Notes: generated from the sequence alone by a model not told the origin. Shown: positions 28,977-38,763, numbered from the stretch's first letter. The stretch is 64,000 nt of DNA from Pseudomonas cichorii (GCF_003700275.1 NZ_RBRE01000039.1:62001-126000), one strand, 5' to 3'. Translations and numbers: made by a program.

Positions 28977-31148
28977 ATGAGTTCGTCACGCCGACCTGCT
29001 GCGCGTCTGGCTTCGTGTCTGTTGCCTTTTGGCATGGCTGTCACTTCACCGCTGCTGGCCGCCGATCCGGTGAACCTGGATGCGGTGAACGTATCGGGTA
29101 TCGCCGACGAGCCCACGCCCGATTATCAGGCGCGTCAGGCGTCGGTTGGTGGTTTTGGGGAAACGGCCCTGATCGACAACCCGGCCTCGGTATCGGTCTT
29201 TACTGATGCGCTGATCAAGGACCGCCAGGCCCGGCTGCTCAGCGAAGTCCTGCGCAATGACGCTTCGGTGGGCGAGGCTTATGCCCCGATTGGCTATTAC
29301 GAGAACTTCGTGGTGCGCGGTTTTTCGCTGAATGCCGCCAGCAGCTATCGCATCAACGGACGCAGCATTACCGGCGAACAGAACGTGGCGCTGGAAAACA
29401 AGCAGCAGGTGGAACTGCTCAAAGGGTTGTCCGGGTTACAGAGCGGTGCAGCCGCGCCTGGCGGCCTGATCAACTATGAAACCAAGCGCGCCCAGGATGT
29501 ACGCTCTGTCACGGTGTCGACCAATGACCAGGGCGGCCGCTACATCGCGACCGATGTCGGCGGCTGGTTCGGCAGCGAAAAGCAATTTGGCCTGCGCGCC
29601 AACCTGGCCCATGAAGACCTGCGCTCTTACGTCGAGCATGCCGACGGCCAGCGTGATTTCGCTTCTCTGGCGTTTGACTGGAACATCAGCGAGCGTGCCT
29701 TGCTGCAACTGGACGTCGAATACCAGACCAGAGAACAGCGCTCGGTGCCGGGTTATCAATTGCTTGGCGGCACCGAATTGCCCCATAAAGCCTCGCCGCG
29801 CAAGCTGCTGGGCTATCAGAGCTGGTCGAACCCGGTAGGCATCGACTCGCTGAACATGAATGGCCGCTTCGAGTACCGCTTCAACGATGCCTGGAAGGGC
29901 AGCCTCAGTGCATCGCGCAGTCGCGTGGTGATCGATGACTACAGTGCCTTCGCCTGGGGTTGCTACGGTTCGGCCAGTTGTGGCGCCGAAGCCGTGCCCA
30001 ATCATTTCAGTGCCGAGGGCGGCTACGACATCTACGATTTCCGCAACCCGGACGACACCCGCCGCAACGATGAAGTCGAAGCGGCGATGACCGGCACCTT
30101 CGATACCGGTTCGCTCAAGCATGAACTGACCTTCGGCACCAGTGCCTTGCGCCGTACCGTGGACACCCGCGGCACCTTCAACGAGATGGTCGGTTCGGGC
30201 AATATCAATGCTGATCCCGAGGCCGTCGCGCCTGCCGATCTGCCGTTGCCGCACACCGAGCGCCGCCTGGACAGCCGCCAGTACGGGCTGTTCGTGACCG
30301 ACCGGATCAGCTTCAACGAACAATGGCAGACCGTGCTGGGCGGCCGTCAGGTGCGTCTCGACGAGCATGCCTACGGCGAAGATGGCAGCGACACCCGGCA
30401 TACCCAACGCTTGATCTTCCTGCCCCAGGCTGCGCTGATCTACAAGCCGGTGCAGAACCTCTCGCTGTACACCAGCTACAGCAAAGGCCTGTCACTGGGC
30501 GGCACGGCGGCCTGGTTCACCAGCAATGCCAGCGAGATTCTGGCGCCGACCGTATCGCGGCAACTGGAAGCCGGCATCAAGTACGACTGGCAGCGCATGA
30601 GCTTTACTGCGGCCCTGTTCCAGGCGCGTCAGGCTTATCAGTATTCCCGGCCCAACGACGATGGCAGCTTCACCTACGTTCAGCAGGGCGAGCAGAAGAA
30701 CACCGGCCTGGAACTGGGCGCCAATGGCTGGGTCACCGAGCGTCTGCAAATCTCCGCCAGCGCCGCGGCGATCCGCGCACGGGTCGAAGGCAGCGGCACA
30801 GCAGCCTATGAAGATCATCAGGCGCTGAACGTGCCCAAGTATCGCGGCAGCCTGCAGGCTGACTACAGTTTGCCGATCCGTGGTCTGGCGCTGCTGGGCG
30901 GCATGCAATACAGCGCCAGCAAATACGCCGACCGCGAAGGCACGGTGAAGGTCAACGACTACGCCCTGTTCAACATCGGCAGCCGTTACAGCACACGCCT
31001 GGGCGACTACGACACGGTGTTTCGCCTGAGCGTGGATAACCTGTTCGACAAACGCTACTGGCGCGATGCCGGTGAATACCTGGGCGACGACTACCTGTTC
31101 ATGGGCGCGCCAAGAACAGCGACCTTGTCGGCGTCAGTCAATTTCTAA
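28977..31148 (+). CDS. TonB-dependent siderophore receptor
   Basis: 723 residues. Signal peptide (near SPLLA-ADPVN), plug domain (IDNPASVSVFTDALIKDRQARLLSEVLRNDASV, GAAAPGGLINYETK), then a 22-strand barrel ending in TATLSASVNF. This is the FhuE/FiuA-type outer-membrane receptor that brings iron-siderophore across with TonB energy. AGGAG lies 8 nt before the ATG. No obvious Fur box or sigma/anti-sigma pair is adjacent. Two Cys in GCYGSASCGAE could form a loop disulphide. Ligand unknown. Confidence 0.88.
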   Translation: MSSSRRPAARLASCLLPFGMAVTSPLLAADPVNLDAVNVSGIADEPTPDYQARQASVGGFGETALIDNPASVSVFTDALIKDRQARLLSEVLRNDASVGEAYAPIGYYENFVVRGFSLNAASSYRINGRSITGEQNVALENKQQVELLKGLSGLQSGAAAPGGLINYETKRAQDVRSVTVSTNDQGGRYIATDVGGWFGSEKQFGLRANLAHEDLRSYVEHADGQRDFASLAFDWNISERALLQLDVEYQTREQRSVPGYQLLGGTELPHKASPRKLLGYQSWSNPVGIDSLNMNGRFEYRFNDAWKGSLSASRSRVVIDDYSAFAWGCYGSASCGAEAVPNHFSAEGGYDIYDFRNPDDTRRNDEVEAAMTGTFDTGSLKHELTFGTSALRRTVDTRGTFNEMVGSGNINADPEAVAPADLPLPHTERRLDSRQYGLFVTDRISFNEQWQTVLGGRQVRLDEHAYGEDGSDTRHTQRLIFLPQAALIYKPVQNLSLYTSYSKGLSLGGTAAWFTSNASEILAPTVSRQLEAGIKYDWQRMSFTAALFQARQAYQYSRPNDDGSFTYVQQGEQKNTGLELGANGWVTERLQISASAAAIRARVEGSGTAAYEDHQALNVPKYRGSLQADYSLPIRGLALLGGMQYSASKYADREGTVKVNDYALFNIGSRYSTRLGDYDTVFRLSVDNLFDKRYWRDAGEYLGDDYLFMGAPRTATLSASVNF

Positions 31149-31252
31149 CTGGCTCCTGCAGGCGCCAATTCATTCGTGAAGAGGCCGGTACAACCGATGA
31201 GTCTTTATTGGTTGGAATCACGTCTTCGCGGATGAATCCGCTCCTGCACAGG
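31149..31252. repeat. REP doublet
   Basis: GGCTCCTGCAGGCGCCAATT ... CATTCGTGAAG on the left and CTTCGCGGATGAATCCGCTC (31224-31243) on the right. Confidence 0.75.
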
Positions 31253-31350
31253 GTGTACTGTCCTCGCAAAACCCATAAAACCATCAGCTTTGCTATTCTT
31301 CGCGCCCTGCGCGCGCAGGCGCTTTTTCCAGCCATGTTTACGGGGGCTTC

Positions 31351-32673
31351 ATGACAGCCATTGTTAAACCACGCCCTCAGCCATTTTCCAGGGGCGACTA
31401 CAAGACCTTGAGCCTTGCAGCCCTGGGCGGCGCTCTGGAAATCTACGATTTCATCATCTTCGTCTTCTTTGCCCTGATCCTCAGCCAGCTGTTCTTCCCC
31501 CCGGAAATGCCCGAATGGCTGCGCCTGCTGCAAAGCTTCGGGATCTTCGTTACCGGCTATCTGGCGCGTCCGCTGGGCGGGATTCTGATGGCGCACTTTG
31601 CCGACCGGCTGGGGCGCAAGCGGATGTTCAGCCTGAGCATCCTGATGATGGCCTTGCCCTGTCTGCTGATCGGCATCATGCCGACCTACGCCCAGATCGG
31701 TTACTGGGCGCCGTTGGTCCTGCTGGCGCTGCGGGTTCTGCAAGGCGCAGCGGTGGGGGGTGAAGTGCCGAGCGCCTGGGTGTTCGTTGCCGAGCATGCG
31801 CCGCCGGGTCATCGCGGGTATGCCCTGGGCGTGCTGCAGGCCGGGCTGACCTTCGGCTACCTGCTGGGAGCCCTGACCGCAACCTGGCTGGCCCGGGTCT
31901 TCACGCCGGCCGAAATCCTCGATTACGCCTGGCGCATTCCGTTCCTGCTGGGCGGCGTATTCGGCGTGGTGGGCGTCTGGCTGCGGCGCTGGTTGAACGA
32001 AACGCCGGTCTTCATTGCCCTGCAGAAACGGCGTGAAAACGTGCAGGCCCTGCCGCTGAGCCAGGTATTGCGCGAGCATCGCCAGTCGCTATTGCCGGCG
32101 GCCTTGCTCACCTGCGTGCTGACCTCGGCGGTGGTGGTGCTGGTGGTCATTACCCCGACCGTGATGCAAAAGCGGTTCGGCATCAGTGCCAGTGACACTT
32201 TTGCCCTCAGCGCGGTAGGCATTGTCTTTCTCAATATCGGTTGCGTGCTGGCGGGCATGCTGGTGGACCGCATCGGCGCCTGGCGCGGGGTGATTGTCTA
32301 TAGCTTGCTGCTGCCGCTGGGCATTGGCGTGTTGTACGCCAGCCTGATACTCAACTGGCTGACACCGGCCATTGCCTACGCGCTTGCCGGGCTGGCCTGC
32401 GGAATTGTCGGTGTCGTGCCATCGGTGATGGTCGGACTGTTCCCGCCCGGTATCCGGGTATCGGGTATTTCCTTCACCTACAACATCGCTTACGCCCTTT
32501 GGGCCAGCACCACACCGCTGTTGCTGATTGCCCTGATGCCCTGGAGCCCATGGGTCTGTGTGGTCTATGGCGTAGTCATGGGCGGCGCAGGTTTGCTGAC
32601 GGCGGCAGTCTTCGGCCTGCACAAGGGCATGACGGTCGATGACTTGAGCCTGCATGCCGATAACCGTTCATAG
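31351..32673 (+). CDS. MFS transporter, metabolite:H+ symporter type
   Basis: 440 residues with twelve membrane segments. MHS-type signatures are ALGGALEIYDFIIFVFFA in helix 1 and ADRLGRKRMFSLSILMM between helices 2 and 3; RVLQGAAVGGEVPSAWVFVAEHAP follows. It imports organic acids or similar solutes with protons. The substrate is unknown. It is on the same strand as the TonB receptor but separated by REP sequences. Confidence 0.85.
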   Translation: MTAIVKPRPQPFSRGDYKTLSLAALGGALEIYDFIIFVFFALILSQLFFPPEMPEWLRLLQSFGIFVTGYLARPLGGILMAHFADRLGRKRMFSLSILMMALPCLLIGIMPTYAQIGYWAPLVLLALRVLQGAAVGGEVPSAWVFVAEHAPPGHRGYALGVLQAGLTFGYLLGALTATWLARVFTPAEILDYAWRIPFLLGGVFGVVGVWLRRWLNETPVFIALQKRRENVQALPLSQVLREHRQSLLPAALLTCVLTSAVVVLVVITPTVMQKRFGISASDTFALSAVGIVFLNIGCVLAGMLVDRIGAWRGVIVYSLLLPLGIGVLYASLILNWLTPAIAYALAGLACGIVGVVPSVMVGLFPPGIRVSGISFTYNIAYALWASTTPLLLIALMPWSPWVCVVYGVVMGGAGLLTAAVFGLHKGMTVDDLSLHADNRS

Positions 32674-32713
32674 CCAGAGGCTCCATTTTTCCCCCGCAGA
32701 GCTAAGCTTTTCA

Positions 32714-32773
32714 GTTGTCTCCTGGCAAACCGCAACCCGTATGCGGGAGCGCCATGACGGGCCAGGAAACAAC
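32714..32773. other. Nested hairpin between MFS and NTF2-like genes
   Basis: GTTGTCTCCTGGC (32714-32726) pairs with GCCAGGAAACAAC (32761-32773) with one mismatch and encloses a smaller CCCG-TATG-CGGG hairpin. There is no T-run. It could be a terminator, RNA element or repeat remnant. Confidence 0.45.
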
Positions 32774-32934
32774 GGGCGGGTTTCTGCCTGACGAAACCAG
32801 GCGTTTGAGCAATGCCTTACAGGTAGTAATCCATATTCCTGCAGCATGTGTCGCTGTTCCAAGACCTTGAATCTGCAACCGCACAGCATGCTGCACCTGA
32901 CGAAACCGGGCCGACCACGGCCAGGAGCGTTTTC

Positions 32935-33381
32935 ATGAGCACCACGATTGATAACGACAACGCCAGAGAGCAGATCCAGGCGTCGCTGGAGCGCTGGGCC
33001 ATGGCTGTGCGCAACAAGGACCTGGACGCGATCACAGCCTATTACCACCCTGAAGTGATCGCCTTCGATGCAATCATCCAGTTGCAGTTCAAGGGGCTTG
33101 AGGCTTATCGCGAGCACTGGAAATACTGTCTTGGCATGTGCGAGGGCGCAATGCTGTTTGAAATGCAGGACCTCACCGTACATGCCGATGGCGAGGTGGC
33201 CTTTGCCCATTGGCTGAACCATTGCGGCAGTGCTGAAGAAGGCGGCGAGATGAAGGGCTCATGGATGCGCGCCAGCGCCGGATACCGTATGACTGCCGAA
33301 GGCTGGAAAGCAGTGCATGAGCATTTTTCGGCGCCTTTCGACATGGAAAGCGGCAAGGCGCTGTTCGATCTTCAGCCTTGA
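32935..33381 (+). CDS. NTF2-like (SnoaL/YybH-type) protein
   Basis: 148 residues with an NTF2 fold: WAMAVRNKDLDAITAYYHPEVIAFDAI, FEMQDLTVHADGEVAFAHW and HEHFSAPFDMESGKALFDLQP. It has no signal peptide. Such proteins are small binding or catalytic domains; function unknown. AGGAG lies 8 nt before the ATG. A hairpin (33435-33472) follows. Confidence 0.8.
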   Translation: MSTTIDNDNAREQIQASLERWAMAVRNKDLDAITAYYHPEVIAFDAIIQLQFKGLEAYREHWKYCLGMCEGAMLFEMQDLTVHADGEVAFAHWLNHCGSAEEGGEMKGSWMRASAGYRMTAEGWKAVHEHFSAPFDMESGKALFDLQP

Positions 33382-33434
33382 ATCGGTGCAAGCCCATTGC
33401 CGAGGCAATCGTCGAGCCCGCCAAGGCATGAATA

Positions 33435-33472
33435 CCACTCAGCCCGACAGCCCTGACAGACGGGCTGAGTGG
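33435..33472 (+). terminator. Hairpin after NTF2-like gene
   Basis: 12-bp perfect stem CCACTCAGCCCG / CGGGCTGAGTGG with a 14-nt loop. It lacks a long T-run, so termination is only probable. Confidence 0.6.
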
Positions 33473-33555
33473 TTGTGACATACATTGTTGTGACGTGTGT
33501 TTGAATATGTGTCAGTGACAGGATCCAATTGTAACAACTGATTGTAATTCTCATT

Positions 33556-33574
33556 GTGCAAGTTTATCTTGCAC
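33556..33574. promoter_or_regulatory. Palindrome, candidate operator
   Basis: GTGCAAG-TTTAT-CTTGCAC: 7-bp perfect arms with a 5-bp spacer. It lies about 330 bp before the LuxR-type gene. Confidence 0.4.
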
Positions 33575-33899
33575 TTTCTCTGTGCATGGCACGGTATTCA
33601 TGCCGTCAATAAATTCGTCTGTTCTTAAGGGGCAGATGAAAGGCTTTCCTATGGCGATTTTTTAATGAATTAGTTGGGAGTGTTCTGGCGATAATGTAGG
33701 AGTTTTCTTTGGTTATAAGATTTTCTGGTAATTTTCTTTAAGTGTGTTTGATTTTATTTTTCGCGCAGCATCGGGGGTGAAAAAATAGTTCTAAATAAAT
33801 GTACCGGTGTGCCGATTCGTTATTGAAGCCAGGGAAGGCAAAGTGTAAGAAACTTCCTACAGTTTGCACGTGGACAGGCTAATCACAAGGAGAACCAAT

Positions 33900-34148
33900 A
33901 TGTGGGTAACCATCAGGGAACAGGAGGTCTTGCTTCTGTTGTTGCAAGGCTGCACCAACAAGCAAATCGCGCAGCAGCTCTGTATCAGCGGCTACACCGT
34001 GCGCGATCACGTTTCTTCGTTGCTCAGAAAGAGCCAGGTCAAGACACGCACCGAGCTGGTTGCGCGTTATGTGGCGCGGCTGATGAGCAGAAAGAACACG
34101 CAACCCCCTACATCTGTCGGGTTGTGCAACGAGACAGACTGCACATAA
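33900..34148 (+). CDS. HTH-only LuxR/GerE-type regulator
   Basis: 82 residues, essentially only the GerE winged-free HTH: TIREQEVLLLLLQGCTNKQI, QQLCISGYTVRDHVSSLL and VKTRTELVARY. No sensor domain is present. AAGGAG precedes the ATG at 33900 by 7 nt, so the short form is real and not a fragment with a lost start. Such short proteins can act as DNA-binding regulators on their own. Its target is unknown; it sits in an AT-rich pocket. Confidence 0.78.
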   Translation: MWVTIREQEVLLLLLQGCTNKQIAQQLCISGYTVRDHVSSLLRKSQVKTRTELVARYVARLMSRKNTQPPTSVGLCNETDCT

Positions 34149-34413
34149 TCCCTGTTGTTCAGGGGAGGCGCTGATTAGTGTAATCAGGGCAGGGCTGCAT
34201 TCGCTGCGTTCGATAAAGAAAAGTGCATGACGCCCTGAAGATCAGTGGCCGGACAGTTGGGGAGGCTGTCGCGGTATTACTTGTCGGCTGAAACTTGAAT
34301 ATTACCTCCGCTCACTGAACTTCGATGCTCATTCAACTATTCGATATGAGGATCCGTGGCGGCGTTGAACACCTCGGCACAACCAAGAGCAAACAATAAA
34401 AAGGAGTTATTTG

Positions 34414-35133
34414 ATGACAGTCTGTTTTATTCAAAGTGAGGACCAGCCGCGGCAACCCATGCGGCTGGTGCCGCAGGCATCGGGCATCTCTGCCCTGATG
34501 GATTTTCAACAGTTGGCGACCCGGCAGTCTGCACTGTCCATGGCTCAACTCTGCGAGCAGCAGGCCAATGTCCTCGGCCCCAAAGGCTTGTTCGCCCGGT
34601 TTTGCCAAGAGGTCCCGCAATTGGGCAGGCAGGCGTCGGTTTTTGAAGACCTGTATGAGGTCCATGATCGCGAACACCAGTTGCTGGCCGAGAAAACCGT
34701 CCAGTTCATTCTGGGGCGTTACCGTCGGCGAGAAGCGGTGCAGAACCCGTTTGCCGGCATGTCCCGTGAGTTTCTGTGCTGTGTCGTGTATGACGAACTG
34801 GCGCCTTACACCCATGCCGAACGCTATGCCGCAGCCGAAGCGCTACGCCAGCGCGATAGCGAATACTTCGCCAAACTGATCGCCACCACTCGTGACACGG
34901 TCGAGCGGCGTATTGTTTTCCATGGCCTGCTGGAGCATTTCGACGCCTTGCTGCCGGTCGAGCAGAGCATTTATCCGCTCAATTATCGGGCGGTTCAGCA
35001 AAGCCATCTCGATCATGAGGAAGCCCTCTACGGCAAGCTCGACCTGACACGGCCACTGAGCGTGATCCTTGAACAGCACACGCCTCAATGGCTGCTGGAA
35101 AACCTGTCGCTGCTGGCGGGAAATGCTGATTGA
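34414..35133 (+). CDS. Unrecognised helical protein
   Basis: 239 residues, no signal peptide and no membrane segment. It is predicted mostly helical, with several Cys (MAQLCEQQ, FARFCQEV, FLCCVVYDEL) and many Gln and Arg. AAGGAG lies 7 nt before the ATG. I do not recognise a domain. It follows the HTH-only regulator by 265 bp on the same strand; regulation by it is possible but unproven. Confidence 0.6.
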   Translation: MTVCFIQSEDQPRQPMRLVPQASGISALMDFQQLATRQSALSMAQLCEQQANVLGPKGLFARFCQEVPQLGRQASVFEDLYEVHDREHQLLAEKTVQFILGRYRRREAVQNPFAGMSREFLCCVVYDELAPYTHAERYAAAEALRQRDSEYFAKLIATTRDTVERRIVFHGLLEHFDALLPVEQSIYPLNYRAVQQSHLDHEEALYGKLDLTRPLSVILEQHTPQWLLENLSLLAGNAD

Positions 35134-35149
35134 ACCCTGACGCCAGCTG

Positions 35150-36226
35150 TCAGTGCTGGACGGTCAGGCGCAGGCGTTCCTGGGAGTGGTCCTCAATGCT
35201 CACCACCTGGTTGCGGCCACTGGCCTTGGCGATGTACAGCGCCTTGTCCGCTTCGTGCAGCCACATGGCAGCATCCGTGAGATGCGGCTGATAAGCCGCA
35301 ATGCCGATGCTCAGGCTGATATTGAGGTCGGGGAGCAACAGGTCGGTGTTGTCATTGACCACCTTGCGCAGGCGCTCAAGAATCTCGCTGGCCTGTTCGG
35401 CATCGGTGCCGGGCAGGATGATGCAGAACTCATCGCCGCCATAGCGGCCTGCCAGGTCGGTATCGCGCAGGTTCTCAGAAAGGGCTTCGCTGATGCTCTT
35501 GAGCACGGTGTCACCCATGATGTGACCATAGGTGTCGTTGATCGACTTGAAATGATCAATATCGATCAGCGCAATGGTGCTCGGTTGTTCCTGTTTACGA
35601 CTCTTGATGAACTCGGATTCGAGCAGGTCTTTCCATGAGCCATGATTGATCAGGCCGGTCAGGCTGTCGGTGCGGCTGAGTTCGCTGAGAGCATTCCGGT
35701 GCTCCCACAACCTGAGAGCGAACTGATGGCTCATCCAGCCAATAAAGATCGGATAGATCACCAACACCGGCAGACAGGCATAGATCTGGGCCGTGTTGTT
35801 ATGGAAATTGATCACCGGGGCCAGGCCCACCAGCGCGACCATTGTCCCCAGGAACTGCGCCACAAAACCCTGGACCATCAAGCGCGGGCCGCCTGCTGCC
35901 ATATTGTGCATGGCCATCATCGCCAGCACGGTCACGCTCGGCAGGACACTGAAACCCATGGCGCCGACCCAGATGCCGCCCATGAGAGAATCCATGAGCA
36001 GATTGCGCCATTCGGCCTTGTAGGGGTGAGATGAACGTTTTGCGAGTTGGTAGGCGACATGCGGCCAGATAAAGGCATTGAACGCTGCTACAGGCCATAA
36101 CCAGAACGCCGCGTTGACCTGATGCAACGACACAGCGACCGTAAAGAAACCTATGCTCACACCGACTGTGCGGGGGGCATAAATTCTCTTGGCAAATGAA
36201 AGACCTTTGCCGCGTTGTGTGTTCAT
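35150..36226 (-). CDS. MASE2-GGDEF diguanylate cyclase
   Basis: 358 residues. The N-terminal MASE2 region (about 10-170) has several membrane segments. It is followed by a GGDEF domain with an intact active site YGGDEF and, five residues before it, the product-inhibition site RDTD (RxxD). It makes cyclic di-GMP at the inner membrane, as E. coli AdrA/DgcC does in cellulose control. No EAL domain. Convergent with the gene at 34414. Confidence 0.9.
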   Translation of the reverse strand: MNTQRGKGLSFAKRIYAPRTVGVSIGFFTVAVSLHQVNAAFWLWPVAAFNAFIWPHVAYQLAKRSSHPYKAEWRNLLMDSLMGGIWVGAMGFSVLPSVTVLAMMAMHNMAAGGPRLMVQGFVAQFLGTMVALVGLAPVINFHNNTAQIYACLPVLVIYPIFIGWMSHQFALRLWEHRNALSELSRTDSLTGLINHGSWKDLLESEFIKSRKQEQPSTIALIDIDHFKSINDTYGHIMGDTVLKSISEALSENLRDTDLAGRYGGDEFCIILPGTDAEQASEILERLRKVVNDNTDLLLPDLNISLSIGIAAYQPHLTDAAMWLHEADKALYIAKASGRNQVVSIEDHSQERLRLTVQH

Positions 36227-36441
36227 AGCGCTTACCGGACTGTTGTACGACCCGGCCAGAAAACCTCTGTGCTTGACCGAAGGGCAAGAGTTTCGCCTGA
36301 TGTCCGCACCGATGGGAAGAGCCTTTTGCCAGTAATCATAAAATATACGTGTTTAGCGCTATATCTCCTGCTATAGGTCAAAAAGCTGTCATTTTCACGC
36401 GATTAAACGTTCAAAAACCTGACGCTTTAATCAAAGGGCGA

Positions 36442-36472
36442 GGTCGAACAGCGTGAAACCAACTGTTCGACC
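36442..36472 (-). terminator. Hairpin after MFS gene
   Basis: GGTCGAACAG and CTGTTCGACC arms (10 bp, 11-nt loop), 22 bp after the stop codon of the minus-strand MFS gene. The T-run is weak. Confidence 0.55.
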
Positions 36473-36493
36473 CTTGGCCAACAACAGATCGAA

Positions 36494-37699
36494 TCAGCTA
36501 TTCAACTGCCGCGATTGCCGCTTTGTCACCCAGGCCATCGCAATGGCGAGCAGCGCAATGCCAGCCGCAACATGGCCCACCGCATCCAGCCCAAGATGCT
36601 CGATGGTCGCGCCGCCGATGATCGAACCCAGGCCGATCCCGGCGTTGGCGGCCGACACATTCAAGGTGCCCGCCAGTGCCTGGGCCTGCGGGGCGGCTTT
36701 CATCACCCGAATCTGGCAGACCGGGAACAGCGCGGTATGCGCAATGCCCCAGACCACCAGCACCACCGCCAGTAGCGGCAACGAACCGGCCATGGGCACG
36801 CTGGCACTCATGCCCAGCGCCAGCAGCAGGGCAAAGACCATGGTCGAGCCCAGCGGACTGCGGTCGACATAACGCCCGCCCAGGCCATTACCGATCAGGC
36901 CGACCGCACCAAAGCCCATCAACCACCAGCCGACCTGAGCCGGTGCAATGTTGGCAAGACGTTCCAGCGTATCGGCCAGATAGGTATAGGCGGCGAACAT
37001 TGCCGTAAACAGCAGGATCGACAGCAGCAGGTTGGCCATGAAATGCGGATCGCGCAGAATTCTGGCCTGTTGTGCGAGGCCGACTTTTTCGGTCGGCTGC
37101 AGATGCGGCATCGATACGGCCAACAGCAACGCCATCAAGCCGGAAAGCACGGTCAGCGCCCAGAACGCTCCACGCCAGCCCACCGCATCGGCAAACACCG
37201 TGCCCAGCGGAATCCCCAGCAACATGGCTGCGGAAATGCCCAGATAAACCTGCGCCACCGCCTTGCCGGCGTTTTTCGGGCCAGCCAGCAGGCTGGCGGT
37301 TTCACTGGCGGTTCCCCAGAACACCGGCAGCGCCAGCGCCGGGATGAAGCGGGCCAGCGCCAGCACCCAGATATTGCTCGATACCGCTGCCAGGGCGTTG
37401 GACGCGGCAAAGATCAGCAGGATGACGATAAAGGTGCGTTTGCGATCCAGGTGCGAAAGCATGGCCGTCAGCGGCGGGCCGAAGAGCATCACCGTGAAGG
37501 CAAACAGCGTGACCAGTAAACCCGCCACCGAGATCGAAATCCCCAGATCCCGCGCCAGGGCAGGTAACAGGCCGATAATCAGAAACTCGGTGGTGACGAT
37601 CACAAACCCGGCAAGCGCCAGGATCGCAATGGACAGCCTTGTGCCCGTGGAAGGTGCGCCGCTGGTGGCGGCGCTGGAAGCAGATTCGGAATATGACAT
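36494..37699 (-). CDS. MFS efflux transporter (AraJ/SotB-like)
   Basis: 401 residues with twelve membrane segments. TEFLIIGLLPALARDLGISISVAGLLVTLFA in helices 1-2 and LLSHLDRKRTFIVILLIFAAS resemble arabinose/sugar-efflux (AraJ, SotB) and drug-efflux families. Substrate unknown. The gene is divergent from a LysR gene with a 108-bp gap, the usual layout when the regulator controls the transporter. Confidence 0.85.
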   Translation of the reverse strand: MSYSESASSAATSGAPSTGTRLSIAILALAGFVIVTTEFLIIGLLPALARDLGISISVAGLLVTLFAFTVMLFGPPLTAMLSHLDRKRTFIVILLIFAASNALAAVSSNIWVLALARFIPALALPVFWGTASETASLLAGPKNAGKAVAQVYLGISAAMLLGIPLGTVFADAVGWRGAFWALTVLSGLMALLLAVSMPHLQPTEKVGLAQQARILRDPHFMANLLLSILLFTAMFAAYTYLADTLERLANIAPAQVGWWLMGFGAVGLIGNGLGGRYVDRSPLGSTMVFALLLALGMSASVPMAGSLPLLAVVLVVWGIAHTALFPVCQIRVMKAAPQAQALAGTLNVSAANAGIGLGSIIGGATIEHLGLDAVGHVAAGIALLAIAMAWVTKRQSRQLNS

Positions 37700-37807
37700 G
37701 ACACAACTCGAAACGGAGAATGTGTCAGTTTATTGCGGAAAGCAGTTCTTATCTTTGGCGAATTTTCAGGGCACTATGGAAATAATTTCCAGAATGGCAG
37801 GTGCAAT

Positions 37808-38725
37808 GTGTTTTCTCCCGATCGTCTCAAGGGCATCACCACCTTTGTCGCGGTGGCCAGCGCGGGCAGCTTTACCGCTGCTGCCGAGCGTCTGAACCTG
37901 ACCAACTCGGCGGTCAGCAAAAGCGTGGCGCGCCTGGAAAGCCGTCTGGGCATGCGCCTGTTCGAGCGCACCACGCGCAGCCTGGCCCTGACTGAAGAGG
38001 GCGTTGCCTATCACACAGTCTGCCTGCGCATGCTGGCCGAACTGGAAGACGCCGAAACTGCCTTGCTGGCCCAGCGCTCGGAACCGGCCGGGCAATTGCG
38101 CATCGACCTGCCGGCCTCGTTCGGACGCTCGTATGTGCTGCCCTTGATCCTCGAGTTTGCCGAGCAGTACCCCAAACTGCGCCCGCGCATCACCTTTACC
38201 GACCGCTTCGTCGATCTGGTGGAAGAGGGCATCGACCTGACGGTGCGCATCGGTGGTCCGCAGGTCTGGCCCGCGGGTGTCGGGCATCGCTACCTGGGCA
38301 CCGAGCGGCTGATCTTCTGCGCGGCACCGGCTTACCTGGAGCGACGCGGCATCCCGCGCACCGCCGAAGACCTGAGCGGGCATGACTGCATCCTGTTCGG
38401 CAGAGACGATGGCAGCACCAGTTCGTGGTTGTTTGTGGATGCCGAAGGCCAGCCGCAAAGCCGCGCCATCGAAGGCCGGATCGTCGTCGGCAACGGCGAA
38501 GCACTGGTGCTCGCCGCCGCCAGCGGCTGCGGTATCGCCCAACTGGCCACCTGGCTGATCGAAGAACAACTGCAACGCGGTGAACTGGTGGAAATCCTCC
38601 CGTACCTGAGCACCGAAGGCCTGGCGCTGCACCTGGTCTGGCCCCGCAGCCGCGAAGCATTGCCCAAGGTGCACAAGCTGATCGAGCGGCTATTTACCGC
38701 CATTCGCGAAAACTGCCCGCTGTAG
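37808..38725 (+). CDS. LysR-family transcriptional regulator
   Basis: About 305 residues. HTH at residues 5-62 (FVAVASAGSFTAAAERLNLTNSAVSKSVARLE) and a periplasmic-binding-like effector domain from about residue 90. The start is the GTG at 37808, which gives the typical VFSPDRLKGITTFVAV N-terminus; longer upstream reading has no family similarity. It is divergent from the MFS gene and probably regulates it. Effector unknown. Confidence 0.86.
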   Translation: MFSPDRLKGITTFVAVASAGSFTAAAERLNLTNSAVSKSVARLESRLGMRLFERTTRSLALTEEGVAYHTVCLRMLAELEDAETALLAQRSEPAGQLRIDLPASFGRSYVLPLILEFAEQYPKLRPRITFTDRFVDLVEEGIDLTVRIGGPQVWPAGVGHRYLGTERLIFCAAPAYLERRGIPRTAEDLSGHDCILFGRDDGSTSSWLFVDAEGQPQSRAIEGRIVVGNGEALVLAAASGCGIAQLATWLIEEQLQRGELVEILPYLSTEGLALHLVWPRSREALPKVHKLIERLFTAIRENCPL

Positions 38726-38763
38726 AACGTCTGGCCCCGTCGCGGGCAAGGATTGTGTTCATC

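Larger units (their letters stand above)
33382..33899. other. AT-rich gene-free interval before a LuxR-type gene
   Basis: More than 500 bp without a gene, much richer in A+T than the flanks. It has direct TTGTGAC repeats near 33473-33495, ATTGTAA repeats near 33530-33547 and a palindrome at 33556-33574. It probably carries the promoter and operators of the downstream HTH gene. Confidence 0.6.

Noticed and set aside
33541..33560. Fur-box-like sequence GATTGTAATTCTCATTGTG
   Set aside because: It matches the 19-bp Fur consensus at 12 positions, but no iron gene follows and the region is AT-rich, so a chance match is likely.
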